From Nocardia araoensis NBRC 100135 (GTDB lineage Bacteria > Actinomycetota > Actinomycetes > Mycobacteriales > Mycobacteriaceae), in contig NZ_BAFR01000048.1 in NCBI RefSeq assembly GCF_000308435.1, forward strand, positions 1-64,000: a stretch of 64,000 nt of DNA. The letters are read 5' to 3'. This document shows, piece by piece, positions 16,932 to 26,545 of the stretch (positions are counted from its first letter, which is position 1; each line of letters starts with the position of its first letter). The notes below the pieces were generated by a model, which saw only the letters and a program-made list of their open reading frames with translations, was not told where the DNA came from and did not search any database. Position numbers and translations under genes: made by a program.

Positions 16932-17531
16932 CTATGAGCTGTGATGTCCCGAGCGCGCAAGCCTATGTTCGAGGTCGGTGAGGTACAGCTCCAGATTGGA
17001 AGAAATCTTGCCCAGCACCTTTGGGGCGTAAGCAGCAATTTCCTCGAACGACGACTCAGCCGAGACTGGCCTGCCATGGTACTGCCGAAGATACCGCGCA
17101 ATGTCCTCGCGTTCCTCCTGCGGCAGGCCATGAAACGGGTCGCGCGAGTGGTAGTCGTGCAGATTTGACAGGTGGATGAAGCTGCAACCGAAGCGGTACA
17201 CGAGTTGAGTCCACCCATCATGAAGGTTCTGTGCAAGTTCGACCATGTCCCGGTCTGTCACCCTTCTCGACCTGCCATTGCTCGTGGGCAGCGTCCATAT
17301 CTCGCCAGAGACGGATTGTCGTAGAAGCTGCGCCCGTAGCCGGGGATCGTGTTGTTTCAGAAGGAAGATGACTCGGACCATGGAGTCCAGCTCCTGGCGC
17401 AAGATCCCGACAGCGATGGACAACCATGTCCGTTGAGCCGCAACGGACATGGCTTCCTCGTGCTCCTGCGACCGTGCGCGCACCTGTCGGCAAAACCAAG
17501 CCACATCGTCGGCAGACGCTTCCTCGCCCAT
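16932..17531 (-). CDS. Hypothetical protein downstream of dptH
   Basis: 199 aa, soluble and predominantly helical, with no transmembrane segment or signal peptide. Visible features are an N-terminal helical region rich in Arg/Glu (VRARSQEHEEAMSVAAQRTW), a central FIHLSNLHDYHSRDPF segment with several His and Asp, and a basic C terminus. I do not recognise a family. It lies 221 bp beyond dptH on the same strand, so it may be the last gene of the dptFGH operon or an independent cargo gene. Confidence 0.65.
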   Translation of the reverse strand: MGEEASADDVAWFCRQVRARSQEHEEAMSVAAQRTWLSIAVGILRQELDSMVRVIFLLKQHDPRLRAQLLRQSVSGEIWTLPTSNGRSRRVTDRDMVELAQNLHDGWTQLVYRFGCSFIHLSNLHDYHSRDPFHGLPQEEREDIARYLRQYHGRPVSAESSFEEIAAYAPKVLGKISSNLELYLTDLEHRLARSGHHSS

Positions 17532-17752
17532 GTAGTGACGATAACGTTCAGCCCATGATTAGCGGAACGCGAATCCCGGGGCCCAGTCATCAGCACAAGC
17601 GGTTTCATTTCGGCCAACATCCAGGACGGAGCCGCCCAGGCAGCCGACATCGGCGCTAGGTCGACAAACGTCGTGGTGGACCAGCACACCAAGGTTGTCG
17701 TAGAACCACGCGAGGTCTCGGACCATTGCGCTTGGCGGATAGCGGCGCCTGG

Positions 17753-20700
17753 TCAGCTCCCGTCGTAAGCAACCTGCACTCGTATGGTGCCCTTGGCCGT
17801 GTGCAGGAAGGCGTCGCCCTGTCCGGCCAGAGCTTCGGCGCCGGTCTCGTCCAGAATGATGCGGCTGTCGGTCGCGGTCTTGACCCGCAGGGCGAGTTGG
17901 GCGGGGAAGTTGGAGCGGATGGTGGTCGAGATAACGTCCGCGCTGGGGCGCTGCGTGGCTGCGATGACGTGGATGCCCGCAGCGCGGGCCTTCTGCGTGA
18001 GGCGCTTGAGTAGCGCTTCGATTTGCTTTTTCTCCTCGGGATCGCTTGTGAGGTCGGCGTACTCGTCGAGGACGATGACGATCCAGGGCTTTCGGTCTGC
18101 TTTGTCTACCTTGGCGTTGTACTCGACGAGCTTGCGTGTGCGGATTGCCTTCATCTCCCTATAGCGCACAGCCATCTCTTCGACGGTTTCCTTGAGAATC
18201 TCGATGGCGTCGGCGGCATCCATGCCGATCATGCCATCGAGGTGAGGGTCGTCCTCGAAGTCGATGAGCTCGGTGCCCTTGGGATCGACGAGGCGAAGTC
18301 GCAGGGTGTTCTTGTCGTACCGGACCAAGCCCTTAAGGATCGTGTCTAAGGCGACGGACTTTCCTGATCCAGTCGTGCCAGCCACCAGCAAGTGCGGTGA
18401 GTCCGCAGAGGACAGGTCGATGGTGACCGGGTTGCCTTCGATGTCGGTGCCCAGCGGGACGACGAGGCTCTCGGGATCGGTCGGGCACCGCTGCCACAGT
18501 GCCTTGGCGTCGACCCCGTACTTCTCGTCGTCGATCTTGGGGATCTCGAAGAGCACGGAGCCGCGGTCGCTGCGGGTGCGGATGCTGAACCCGGATGGCA
18601 GTGCCAGAGCGAGGAAGATCTCGTCGCGTCGATTGGTCAGCTTGTCCACGGTGACCCCCGGATTGGGAATGAACCGGAAGATGTAGAAGCCGGGTCCTTC
18701 CTGCCACTTGCCGACCTTCGGAGCGGCGACCCCGACCTTGTGGCGGGCGAAGACGTCGACGACCTTGTTGTATCTAAGCCTCATCTCCTCCTCTGGGAGC
18801 CCACCGCGGCGAGTCTTCAGAGAGACAGGGTCTACCTCTGCTTTAGGAGGATGCTCAACTACCGCTCGCGGCGCAGTTGTGGGCGCTGTCGCTCCGAAAT
18901 CCGCGACAGGTGCAGTCGGCACTTCCGCTGTGGACAGTTCGGCGGATATGCCTCTTGAGGAGGTCTTGGCGACAGTATCAGGAACCTCCACGGTCCCCCT
19001 GAGGTTCCTGCCAACAACAAGGGGGTCGGCATTGGTGGGGTCATGGTTGGCGCGCAGAGCGCCGATGAGGTTCAGCAACTCGTGCTTGTTCAGCCTCACC
19101 AAAGTGTGCTTACCGAGGCTTCCGACTGCCGGGGCTGGCTGATGGTCCTCGGCGGAGATGGCCACGGCGACGCCGGTGACTTGACCAAGTAGGACATCCT
19201 CGGAGCGCAGGGCGTCAAGGACCTTTGCCTCGACTTGACGGCTGTCGTCGTTGCCGATAACGGTACGGGCTGGAAGATCCGCGGCCTGTACGGTGCTTCC
19301 ACTGGTCTGGGTGATCGCGGCGGCGAGCTCGTCCAGCCAGAAGGGACGGTCATCGCGGGCCTCGCCGTCCGAGCGGAAGGCATCCGCACACAGGTCGGTG
19401 GTACGATTGAGCTGTTCCTCGGCCGATCCGACGTCGAAGGTCTGGCGGAACTTGGACTCGGCGACCAGGATATCCAGTTGGACCGTGCCGTCGTCCTGGA
19501 CGGTCAGCACGAACCGGCCTAGATCGGCACGGGTTTTATGCCCGCGGCCGAACCAGCGGTGGTGCTCATCGAAGCTGATCCAGGTGACCAGGCCCATTCG
19601 CTGCCGAGGGACTGGAAACTGCTGGTCGATGACAAACCGTGTGGCGACCAAGCCGACGACTTCGTTGACTGTGGTGCCGATACCGAGAGAGCGCAGCACG
19701 GCGCCAGGAGCCACATTGCGACCGACCTCGTAGATGCGCTTGGCGGTGCCTTCGGAATCCTGCGGGGTGACGACCCCGATCTGCTCCAGTCGGCGCCGCA
19801 GTCGCTGGACAACGAACTGCTGACCGGTCTGCGAGCTGACAATAAGGGTGTAGGACTCGTTCTTGCCGACACTGGGCTTGACGAGGATCACGTCAGGGCG
19901 GTTACGCAGGGCATCGATCTGCTCACGGCCGATGAAGCTGTCGAGGGTGACGACCCAGTGGGCTACGCTGTGCAGGGTGGCGAACAAGTCCTGGTGCTGG
20001 TCGAACTGCACCTGCATCTCGAAGTAGTCGATTCCGTCAACGCTTTCCCGGGAGACCGGGGAACGGCGGTCGTAGCGCACGCACAAGGTGGACCAGGACT
20101 CGAGAGTCTCGTCAGCGGTTTCGGGCAGCAGTGCTCTTACGACGTTCTCGCTGGTCTGCGCCAGGTTGTGTGAGGCTGGGTGTTTCCATGAGTTGAATGC
20201 GCCGGACAGGGATTCCTTCTTGGTGCTCTCCTTGATAGTGGTCTGGGTGCCGAACAGCGCCGGAGCCAGAGCGAGGTCGATGGTGTTCTCCAGCTCTGAC
20301 AGGTCTGCTTCCTGGTCGGGCTCCCATGCCTGCAGGATGAGTTGGACGTCGGGCAGGAAGCTGTCCTCGGACATCTCCGCGCTGGAGAACTGTAGGTCGA
20401 AACCCTGAATGATCTCGTGATGGGTGGCTTGGGGAGCCAGCACGACCAGATCAACCTTCAGGCGAGGGTTCTTGACCCGCATCTGCATTGCCACGCGCAT
20501 GGGCAGGACAGGGTCGCCGTTGCGGTCCAGAAGCAGTACGCGTAGACCGTCGAGCTTGTGGGGGTAGGTCGTTAGGTAGTCGGTGATGACGCGGATCATC
20601 TCGTCGATCGCAGTCTCGTCCACGCTGGAGAGCCAGTCCTTGGACTCGTTGCCGCCGTAGCGGACCGGCGCGTATTCCTCGTGCCCGGCCGATTCCCGCA

Positions 20701-22792
20701 TCGGAATGGCGATCGTGCCGCCGGGCCCTACGAGGACCGCTGGTGTCCCATGTGGGGAGATACGGTCGATGGCGTCGAAGAAGAGGTCCTCGTTTTCCTG
20801 GTTGAGGCTGAGACCTCCCTCCGTGTTCAGAGCGGTCTCGATGCTGCCGGCGGTCTCGGCGTAGTTCTTTGCCAGCCAGCGCAGCTTCAGCGGGTGGGTG
20901 GCCAGCATCATCATGCGGTGATCGGCCAGTCCGACGACATCGGTCAGGACGACTGCCTCGAGGTCTGCGTTCGGAGCGTTGTTGGGAACCAAGGTGGTGC
21001 GAGCTTCGCGGAGTATGCGTTCCCACTCGCGTACGTAATCGTTGATTTTCCCCGCGTCAAGCCCGTCGGAGAACCGATCGAAGTGCTCGAGCTTGAGGCG
21101 CTCCAGCTGGCCGGCGAAATGTGTTGCGGGGACAGGCACACGTTCGAATACCTGCCACAGGCGGGGGTCATTGAACTTCGAGAGGAAGGTGTCGAAGGTC
21201 AGATTGCTGCCATGGCCAGGTGGGTATCGCCAGCTGTGGATGAGGGCCGCCAGGGCGATCTGCCCGGGGATGCCCAGGGGGTCCCAGCGGAAACGTCGCT
21301 GGGCGACGCCATCCATCTCGACCAGGATGCGCAGCGGCGCCCACTCGGTGTTTGGGTCGAATGGCTCGTCCTCCGCGGGCAGGGGCGGCTTGGCCAAGTC
21401 CAGCAGGCAGTCCTTGACCTCCAGGGTCAGGCGAAGTCCGGTAGAGTCCTGGACATCACGCAGGGTGCGTGCGTACAGGAATGCGAAAAGCCAGCGGCTC
21501 CACCGCCCTGCTTCCTGGTTTCCTTCAATCCCGACGACAACGGAGCCCTCTTCTTCGTCGGCGAAGTAGGTCAGCTCGCGCAGCAGGGCCCGCAGGGGGT
21601 CCTGGACGAACTGAGAGTCCGGGAAGGCAAGCTTCTCGACTTTCCGACGCGACCGCTTGGACAGCAGGTCGGCCAGAGGTTCGGCCCCACTGGCGGGAGC
21701 CTCGTCAAGGAAGCGCTGTGCGGATTCCTGGTCTCCGTGGTCGAGTGCGTCTTCGATCAGCATGGCGTCGAACTCGTCGATCCGCTCCGCGCTGATCCTC
21801 TCGATCTCCTGCCGGAGCTGCTGACCCAGGCCGATCTTCTTGGATTTCTGCTCAAAGACTTCGAGCCAGAGTGTCAGGTCCTGCTCGCAGCGCAGCTGAC
21901 GAGAATCCTGTGGGGTAGAACCACTGCGATTGAGGTCGAGTACGAGGGTGCGCATGCGTGCTTTGGCAGTCTCGGAGTCCGTACCGATGTATTCCAGGGA
22001 CTCCTCGCTGAACTCGGTCGTGGCGATGCGGTCAATCAAGTCGTCTTCGGTGATCTCCTTGCCGGTGGGCAGTTTGAAGGCACTGACCGAGACGTTCTTC
22101 TTGATCCGGGCGGGCAGCGCGGCGGGCTTGATGAAGAGTCCTCGGTCCGGGAAGAGGTCAAGAGCGGGCAGAGCTGCGGAGATCTCGGGGTAGATCGCGT
22201 CAGGGGTGTGGATCTCAGTTGCTGCGACCTTTTTCGAGGTCTCGACCAGGAAAGCTGCCCAGCGGTGCAAGGACCGGGGCTCCTCATCGGTAATGGCACG
22301 CCAGATCTCCGGCAGAGAGGTGACCATGGGGGCTGGAACAGTGCCGATGCCACCCGCCTCCCGCCATGCTTCCGCCATCAACCTGTCGAACCCGCGCTCG
22401 CCGGCGGAGTCGTGGTAGTCGCCCAGTATTGCAGCATCGTCAAGGGCGTTCATGGCCGCCAGACCCTGTGCGTCTGGCGATTCCCCCCACTCGAAAAGCA
22501 ACACCGCCGTGCCCTGTCCTGAGTTTCGCCATTTGGTCAGCTGGTCCTGCGGATCCAGCAGGTATTCGACAGGCACGCCCTCGATCGGTCCTGAAGTGCC
22601 GACTTTGACGACAACCTCGAGGTCCGGCGACTCCAACAGACGCTGGGCGATGCGACGGAGAGCCTCGGTCACGGTCGACCGATCGAACCCGCTGACTCGC
22701 AGGACAGCACGGGCTCCGCTGATTTCAGTGACCTTGCGGAGTGCTTCGTCCGCGACGAACCGGCCAAGTGCTCGGACACTGCTGTCGGTCAC
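17753..22792 (-). CDS. dptH: DptH: FtsK/SpoIIIE-like ATPase of the phosphorothioate restriction module
   Basis: 1679 aa, the usual DptH size. The C-terminal about 270 residues form an FtsK/SpoIIIE-type motor: Walker A GTTGSGKS at about 1472-1479, Walker B IVIVLDEYAD at about 1571-1580, and sensor segment IAATQRPSADVIS. The long N-terminal part has no motif I can name. DptFGH (also DndFGH) degrades DNA lacking backbone phosphorothioate in known systems, with DptH as the large translocase/helicase-like subunit. The GTG start overlaps the dptG stop by 4 bp (GTGA), so translation is coupled. No dndABCDE genes lie in the window. Confidence 0.82.
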   Translation of the reverse strand: MTDSSVRALGRFVADEALRKVTEISGARAVLRVSGFDRSTVTEALRRIAQRLLESPDLEVVVKVGTSGPIEGVPVEYLLDPQDQLTKWRNSGQGTAVLLFEWGESPDAQGLAAMNALDDAAILGDYHDSAGERGFDRLMAEAWREAGGIGTVPAPMVTSLPEIWRAITDEEPRSLHRWAAFLVETSKKVAATEIHTPDAIYPEISAALPALDLFPDRGLFIKPAALPARIKKNVSVSAFKLPTGKEITEDDLIDRIATTEFSEESLEYIGTDSETAKARMRTLVLDLNRSGSTPQDSRQLRCEQDLTLWLEVFEQKSKKIGLGQQLRQEIERISAERIDEFDAMLIEDALDHGDQESAQRFLDEAPASGAEPLADLLSKRSRRKVEKLAFPDSQFVQDPLRALLRELTYFADEEEGSVVVGIEGNQEAGRWSRWLFAFLYARTLRDVQDSTGLRLTLEVKDCLLDLAKPPLPAEDEPFDPNTEWAPLRILVEMDGVAQRRFRWDPLGIPGQIALAALIHSWRYPPGHGSNLTFDTFLSKFNDPRLWQVFERVPVPATHFAGQLERLKLEHFDRFSDGLDAGKINDYVREWERILREARTTLVPNNAPNADLEAVVLTDVVGLADHRMMMLATHPLKLRWLAKNYAETAGSIETALNTEGGLSLNQENEDLFFDAIDRISPHGTPAVLVGPGGTIAIPMRESAGHEEYAPVRYGGNESKDWLSSVDETAIDEMIRVITDYLTTYPHKLDGLRVLLLDRNGDPVLPMRVAMQMRVKNPRLKVDLVVLAPQATHHEIIQGFDLQFSSAEMSEDSFLPDVQLILQAWEPDQEADLSELENTIDLALAPALFGTQTTIKESTKKESLSGAFNSWKHPASHNLAQTSENVVRALLPETADETLESWSTLCVRYDRRSPVSRESVDGIDYFEMQVQFDQHQDLFATLHSVAHWVVTLDSFIGREQIDALRNRPDVILVKPSVGKNESYTLIVSSQTGQQFVVQRLRRRLEQIGVVTPQDSEGTAKRIYEVGRNVAPGAVLRSLGIGTTVNEVVGLVATRFVIDQQFPVPRQRMGLVTWISFDEHHRWFGRGHKTRADLGRFVLTVQDDGTVQLDILVAESKFRQTFDVGSAEEQLNRTTDLCADAFRSDGEARDDRPFWLDELAAAITQTSGSTVQAADLPARTVIGNDDSRQVEAKVLDALRSEDVLLGQVTGVAVAISAEDHQPAPAVGSLGKHTLVRLNKHELLNLIGALRANHDPTNADPLVVGRNLRGTVEVPDTVAKTSSRGISAELSTAEVPTAPVADFGATAPTTAPRAVVEHPPKAEVDPVSLKTRRGGLPEEEMRLRYNKVVDVFARHKVGVAAPKVGKWQEGPGFYIFRFIPNPGVTVDKLTNRRDEIFLALALPSGFSIRTRSDRGSVLFEIPKIDDEKYGVDAKALWQRCPTDPESLVVPLGTDIEGNPVTIDLSSADSPHLLVAGTTGSGKSVALDTILKGLVRYDKNTLRLRLVDPKGTELIDFEDDPHLDGMIGMDAADAIEILKETVEEMAVRYREMKAIRTRKLVEYNAKVDKADRKPWIVIVLDEYADLTSDPEEKKQIEALLKRLTQKARAAGIHVIAATQRPSADVISTTIRSNFPAQLALRVKTATDSRIILDETGAEALAGQGDAFLHTAKGTIRVQVAYDGS

Positions 22793-24234
22793 CGGGGTTC
22801 CCCTCGAACCATACTGGTTGCATCTGAATACTGCGTGAGCAAACCGATAGCGGCCAGTTTCTCCCGGAACGCTTTGCCGTTGTGGTCTAGGAATGATTGG
22901 TCGACCTCGTAGGCCAACGGGCTCGTGGCCGCGACCTTGTTCTCCACCACGAGCCCGTATTTTTCGTACAGCAGTGTGCAGAACTGATCGAACTCCATCT
23001 CCGTGCCCTGTGGGACGGTGGCAGATACCAGGCCCTCGAGCATTGGGGGCTTCATGGTGAAGTGTCGGCGCCCGACTGTCGCATTCAGGGCTCCCACAGC
23101 GGCGAGTGTCTCGCTGAAGAACGCTCGGGGCGAGGCGATCGCCTTGCCGGCATCCCTGGTGAATCTCTCATATCGGCGCTTCTTGGCCTCGTCGCCTTCA
23201 ATTTCGCTGATCATCTCCCGAGCCTGGACATTGATCGCGTTGACGATGTCATTGCGGCAGCCAGTAAGGTTTTTCTGCGACTCTCTGCGCAGCGGGGTTG
23301 CCTCGTTGCCGAAGTCCAACAGGATCGACTCGCGATCGGTAACACCGAGCTTCGTACGTGCCAGGTGCAGCTGATGGCGTGCCAAGCAGTAGGGTACCCA
23401 GTGCATGAGGCTCTCGGTGCGCTTGGCCCTAGGTACCGTCGTAATCCGGGCGACGACGTTGCAGGTCCCCTCCCGCAGTAGATCGGGCCACGGGCTGAGA
23501 TCTTCGTGCAGCTCGATTCCTGCGTCTGAGCCCTCCACGGGCGCTTCGTCGTAGTCGAAGTCGTGCGCACTCAGGGCCTTGGCAAGGTTGCCGAGCGCGG
23601 TGCAGCTGTCCTGCACGAGGTCGGTCAAACCCTGTCGGGTCACCTCCTTGCGGTCAGGATCAGGGTCGCGGCGTAGGACTTTGTAGGCCCAGCCCCCACC
23701 ATCGCGGAAGAGGTAGCGCTCGATACTTGGAGCATTGATGCCAACAGCGACCTTGCTGGCCTGCGCGCGCTTTTTGGCGCTCTTCCTGAGAGAAACATCG
23801 CTTTGCTTGATTCGTCGCTCGACTGCGTCGTAATGGATGAGCTCACCGACGAACGGGTAGATGTGCGCACCGAACCAACTGGGCTGGGTACGACGCCCAG
23901 GAATCTCGACCAAGAGGGACGAGAACAGGGCGTGGAGCGTTTCCAACGTCTCGGAAGTATCCAATTCGACGGCCTTGCCGAGTTCCTCGTCGCCCTCGAC
24001 GATGCGAGTCTTGGTCGCAATCCGCCGGGCCAGGTCGTGCGAGGTCCGCTTGTAGGGTGTCTCGGCCCCATCGTCCAGGAGCTCTGCGAACCTTACCGGA
24101 TCTTCCTGATGTGCCAGGTAGACGCCGCGGGCGATCGCGAGCATCTCGAGTGTTACGTAGAATCCGCGGCCCTGCTGTTCGAGATTCACTCCGAACAGGC
24201 GAGAAACGACCTCGGCCTTGGAACGATCAGCCAT
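22789..24234 (-). CDS. dptG: DptG, phosphorothioate-dependent restriction protein
   Basis: About 481 aa, matching the usual 430-480 aa of DptG. It has no well-known catalytic motif; sequence is helical and soluble. Assignment rests on size, on position between the FtsK-like dptH and the P-loop dptF, and on overall resemblance (for example GRGFYVTLEMLAIARGVYLA near the start). The ATG at 24234 overlaps the dptF stop by 1 bp (TGATG); a GTG one codon earlier is also possible. The stop overlaps the dptH start, so the three genes form one tightly coupled operon. Confidence 0.75.
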   Translation of the reverse strand: MADRSKAEVVSRLFGVNLEQQGRGFYVTLEMLAIARGVYLAHQEDPVRFAELLDDGAETPYKRTSHDLARRIATKTRIVEGDEELGKAVELDTSETLETLHALFSSLLVEIPGRRTQPSWFGAHIYPFVGELIHYDAVERRIKQSDVSLRKSAKKRAQASKVAVGINAPSIERYLFRDGGGWAYKVLRRDPDPDRKEVTRQGLTDLVQDSCTALGNLAKALSAHDFDYDEAPVEGSDAGIELHEDLSPWPDLLREGTCNVVARITTVPRAKRTESLMHWVPYCLARHQLHLARTKLGVTDRESILLDFGNEATPLRRESQKNLTGCRNDIVNAINVQAREMISEIEGDEAKKRRYERFTRDAGKAIASPRAFFSETLAAVGALNATVGRRHFTMKPPMLEGLVSATVPQGTEMEFDQFCTLLYEKYGLVVENKVAATSPLAYEVDQSFLDHNGKAFREKLAAIGLLTQYSDATSMVRGEPR

Positions 24235-26066
24235 CACGCACGCACCGATCTGATCTTGTCGCCGACGTCGATCATGAGCTTTCTCATGACGTTGCCCACC
24301 AGAACCTGGATCTCGTCGTCCTTGTTCGACGAGTCAGCCAGCTCTGCCAGTGATCCACTCAGGCCGCGGATCTCTGCTTCATGCTGGACCTCGCTACGCA
24401 GGCCCGCGGCCCAACGTGTCAGCAACTCGAAGCGCAGAAGGTCCGCTTCCACCGAGACTGCGCCATCGTCAGGGTCGACGGCCGGGATACGGATGTAGAT
24501 TGCCCGATTAAGCCACTCGACGGCGTCCTGCATCTCGGGGGTGACACCCGTCCCCACTTCCTCCTGCCACTGGGTGACCTGGTCGACCACCTCGACGCCT
24601 TTGCTTGGCACTCGCCGAGAGATCACAGCCGCACGGGCGCGGTGGGTGAAGAAGGCCGGGTCAAGTATGAAGAAGTCAGGGTTGCTTCCCGCTCGGTGGA
24701 TGCCCTGGACGGCTTCCAGGCCCTTGAGGAAGCGGTCTCGCACCCTGGTGTCCGCCAGGTCCCGGTTCTTGTCCTGAACACTGACGAAGTCGTCGCCAGC
24801 CTGCAGCCCCATGCGGGCGAACCGGTCCTTATCGTCGTCGCTGTTGAAGAAGTCAGCTCGTCGCAGGAATGTGTACAAGCCCCGTAATTGTTCGGCCTGC
24901 TTCTGAACGTCCCGACTCCTACGGACCTTCTGCAGGTAGCTGCTCGCGTCCACGGGAGGGAAGTCGCTGGCCGTGTCCGGGTCCAGTCGGTCATCGACCT
25001 GGCGACGAGAGACTTTGCCCGGGTCCAGCTTCCGTATCGCAAAGAAAGCGGGAACCGAATGACGCTGTTGCTGTGTAAGCCGGTCACCGAAGAGAGCCTG
25101 GTGGTACAAGTGGGGAGCTTGCCACAACTTGTTTGAGTGCGACCGCCGGTACCTGGCATGGACGTCCTCGCAGGACAGGCCGCCCGTAAGCATGTAGCTG
25201 GTCACCGACAGCGCCTGTCGGGTGGTGATTACGGCACCCGTGCGCTCGGCCGCGGCGAACACGTCCCGAATCGCTGCACGGCGCTGAGGACCGCGGGTGG
25301 GATCGTTTAGTTCGTTACGGTTGGCCAGGATCGGGCAGACTTTCTCTGCATCGCAGGTCTCGCAGGACTTCCACCGTGACCATTGCGTTGTCGTCCACTG
25401 CTTCAGGACCCAAGGGATGAGTCCGCCGTTGGGGCTGTCGGCCGCTACGGACTGGTAGTTGAGGTTGATGACAGTGACCGTGCCATTGGGGTCGCTGACT
25501 TGCCCGCGGTCGATGCCCTCCGCGAGAGTTGTTACCAGAATCTTGGCGCGCCCAGTGCCGCCTTTGGCGAGATTGTCGTCTTCAGCGACGCATTTGCGTA
25601 GCTGGCCCTCGTTTGCGCAGATGATCGCGACGCCCGCGTCCGGAGGATCAAGCAGTTCCACGAGCTTTTGAGCGCCCGTCGGCACACTGAGCTCGCTGAG
25701 ATCTCTGATGATGTACAGCGGGCGTCCGTTCCGGGTCTGGCCGATAGGGCGGCTGGCGTTGCCGGCCTCGGACAGCTCGCGGAAAACCGCCTTCCGGACA
25801 TCTGGGGTGACCGCCTCGGCATCGGTCCGCAGGTCGGTGAGAAGGCTGGCGCACAGGCTCGTCTTGCCATGCCCGGCGTCCCCGGTCAGGACGATGGTTT
25901 TCGCAGTCGGCCGCTCGATGACCTTCAGCAGATAGTCGAGCGTTACGACACGGAACAGTGGCTGCGTCCGGTCTGTCTGCAGCTCGTAGATCATCTCAGA
26001 GGTGTCGACGTCGAACGGCTGGTAACGACGTATGCGTTGGACGTGTTTGTTGACCTCTAGCGGCAT
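24234..26066 (-). CDS. dptF: DptF, P-loop ATPase of the phosphorothioate restriction module
   Basis: 610 aa. Walker A GDAGHGKTS lies at about residues 63-70, a Walker-B-like VAIICANE near 150, and a Cys cluster C-x2-C-x5-C (CETCDAEKVCP, about 235-244), as in DptF proteins, probably binding zinc. DptF is the lead gene of dptFGH operons. The ATG at 26066 has GAAGGA about 7 bp upstream. It is divergent from the helicase-nuclease gene across a 479-bp gap. It lacks its usual partner set (dndA-E) nearby. Confidence 0.8.
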   Translation of the reverse strand: MPLEVNKHVQRIRRYQPFDVDTSEMIYELQTDRTQPLFRVVTLDYLLKVIERPTAKTIVLTGDAGHGKTSLCASLLTDLRTDAEAVTPDVRKAVFRELSEAGNASRPIGQTRNGRPLYIIRDLSELSVPTGAQKLVELLDPPDAGVAIICANEGQLRKCVAEDDNLAKGGTGRAKILVTTLAEGIDRGQVSDPNGTVTVINLNYQSVAADSPNGGLIPWVLKQWTTTQWSRWKSCETCDAEKVCPILANRNELNDPTRGPQRRAAIRDVFAAAERTGAVITTRQALSVTSYMLTGGLSCEDVHARYRRSHSNKLWQAPHLYHQALFGDRLTQQQRHSVPAFFAIRKLDPGKVSRRQVDDRLDPDTASDFPPVDASSYLQKVRRSRDVQKQAEQLRGLYTFLRRADFFNSDDDKDRFARMGLQAGDDFVSVQDKNRDLADTRVRDRFLKGLEAVQGIHRAGSNPDFFILDPAFFTHRARAAVISRRVPSKGVEVVDQVTQWQEEVGTGVTPEMQDAVEWLNRAIYIRIPAVDPDDGAVSVEADLLRFELLTRWAAGLRSEVQHEAEIRGLSGSLAELADSSNKDDEIQVLVGNVMRKLMIDVGDKIRSVRA

Positions 26067-26545
26067 GCTGCTGTCCTTCGTCGACCGAACCGGGAGCGCT
26101 GCGAAATTCTAGCTGTCAACGCACATGACGGAAGATCAAATTCGCTGTCAGAGAGCTGAACTGAGTGTCGCCGAGCAGCGGTGTGCCATGACCGACATGG
26201 TTCTGGCGTCTCGATGATGTAGCAACACCAGAGCAGCTGCAACGATCGCGCTGATCCTCCACGGGCGCACACTCATATGCCGAATGAATACTTCGGTTCG
26301 ATTCGACCTTTGGCGGATGATGCCGATTCGTGCGCCCAAATAAATGCTCGCAGTGGAAATTACATACCGACCAGTGCCCTTGTCTGGACAAAGTTCGGGG
26401 ATAGCGCTGTGACCTGGGCCGTTGAAAGTCGAGTTGAATAGTCGCCCGCTGTGCGGTCATACTGTCGGACTCGGCATGGCCGGGTGGCTGCGGGGTGGTC
26501 TGTGCAGTCTTGTTCAGTTTGTTTTCCTCTGGAGAGGTGCTGTCC
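26067..26545. promoter_or_regulatory. Divergent promoter region between dptF and the helicase gene
   Basis: 479 bp of noticeably AT-richer sequence than the flanking genes, with no supported open frame. It must hold promoters for both the leftward dptFGH operon and the rightward helicase-HEPN operon. GGAGAGG lies 8 bp before the helicase ATG at 26546. No convincing operator palindrome was found. Confidence 0.55.

Noticed and set aside
20681..22522. 613-codon plus-strand open frame inside dptH
   Set aside because: Antisense shadow of DptH, with no family features.
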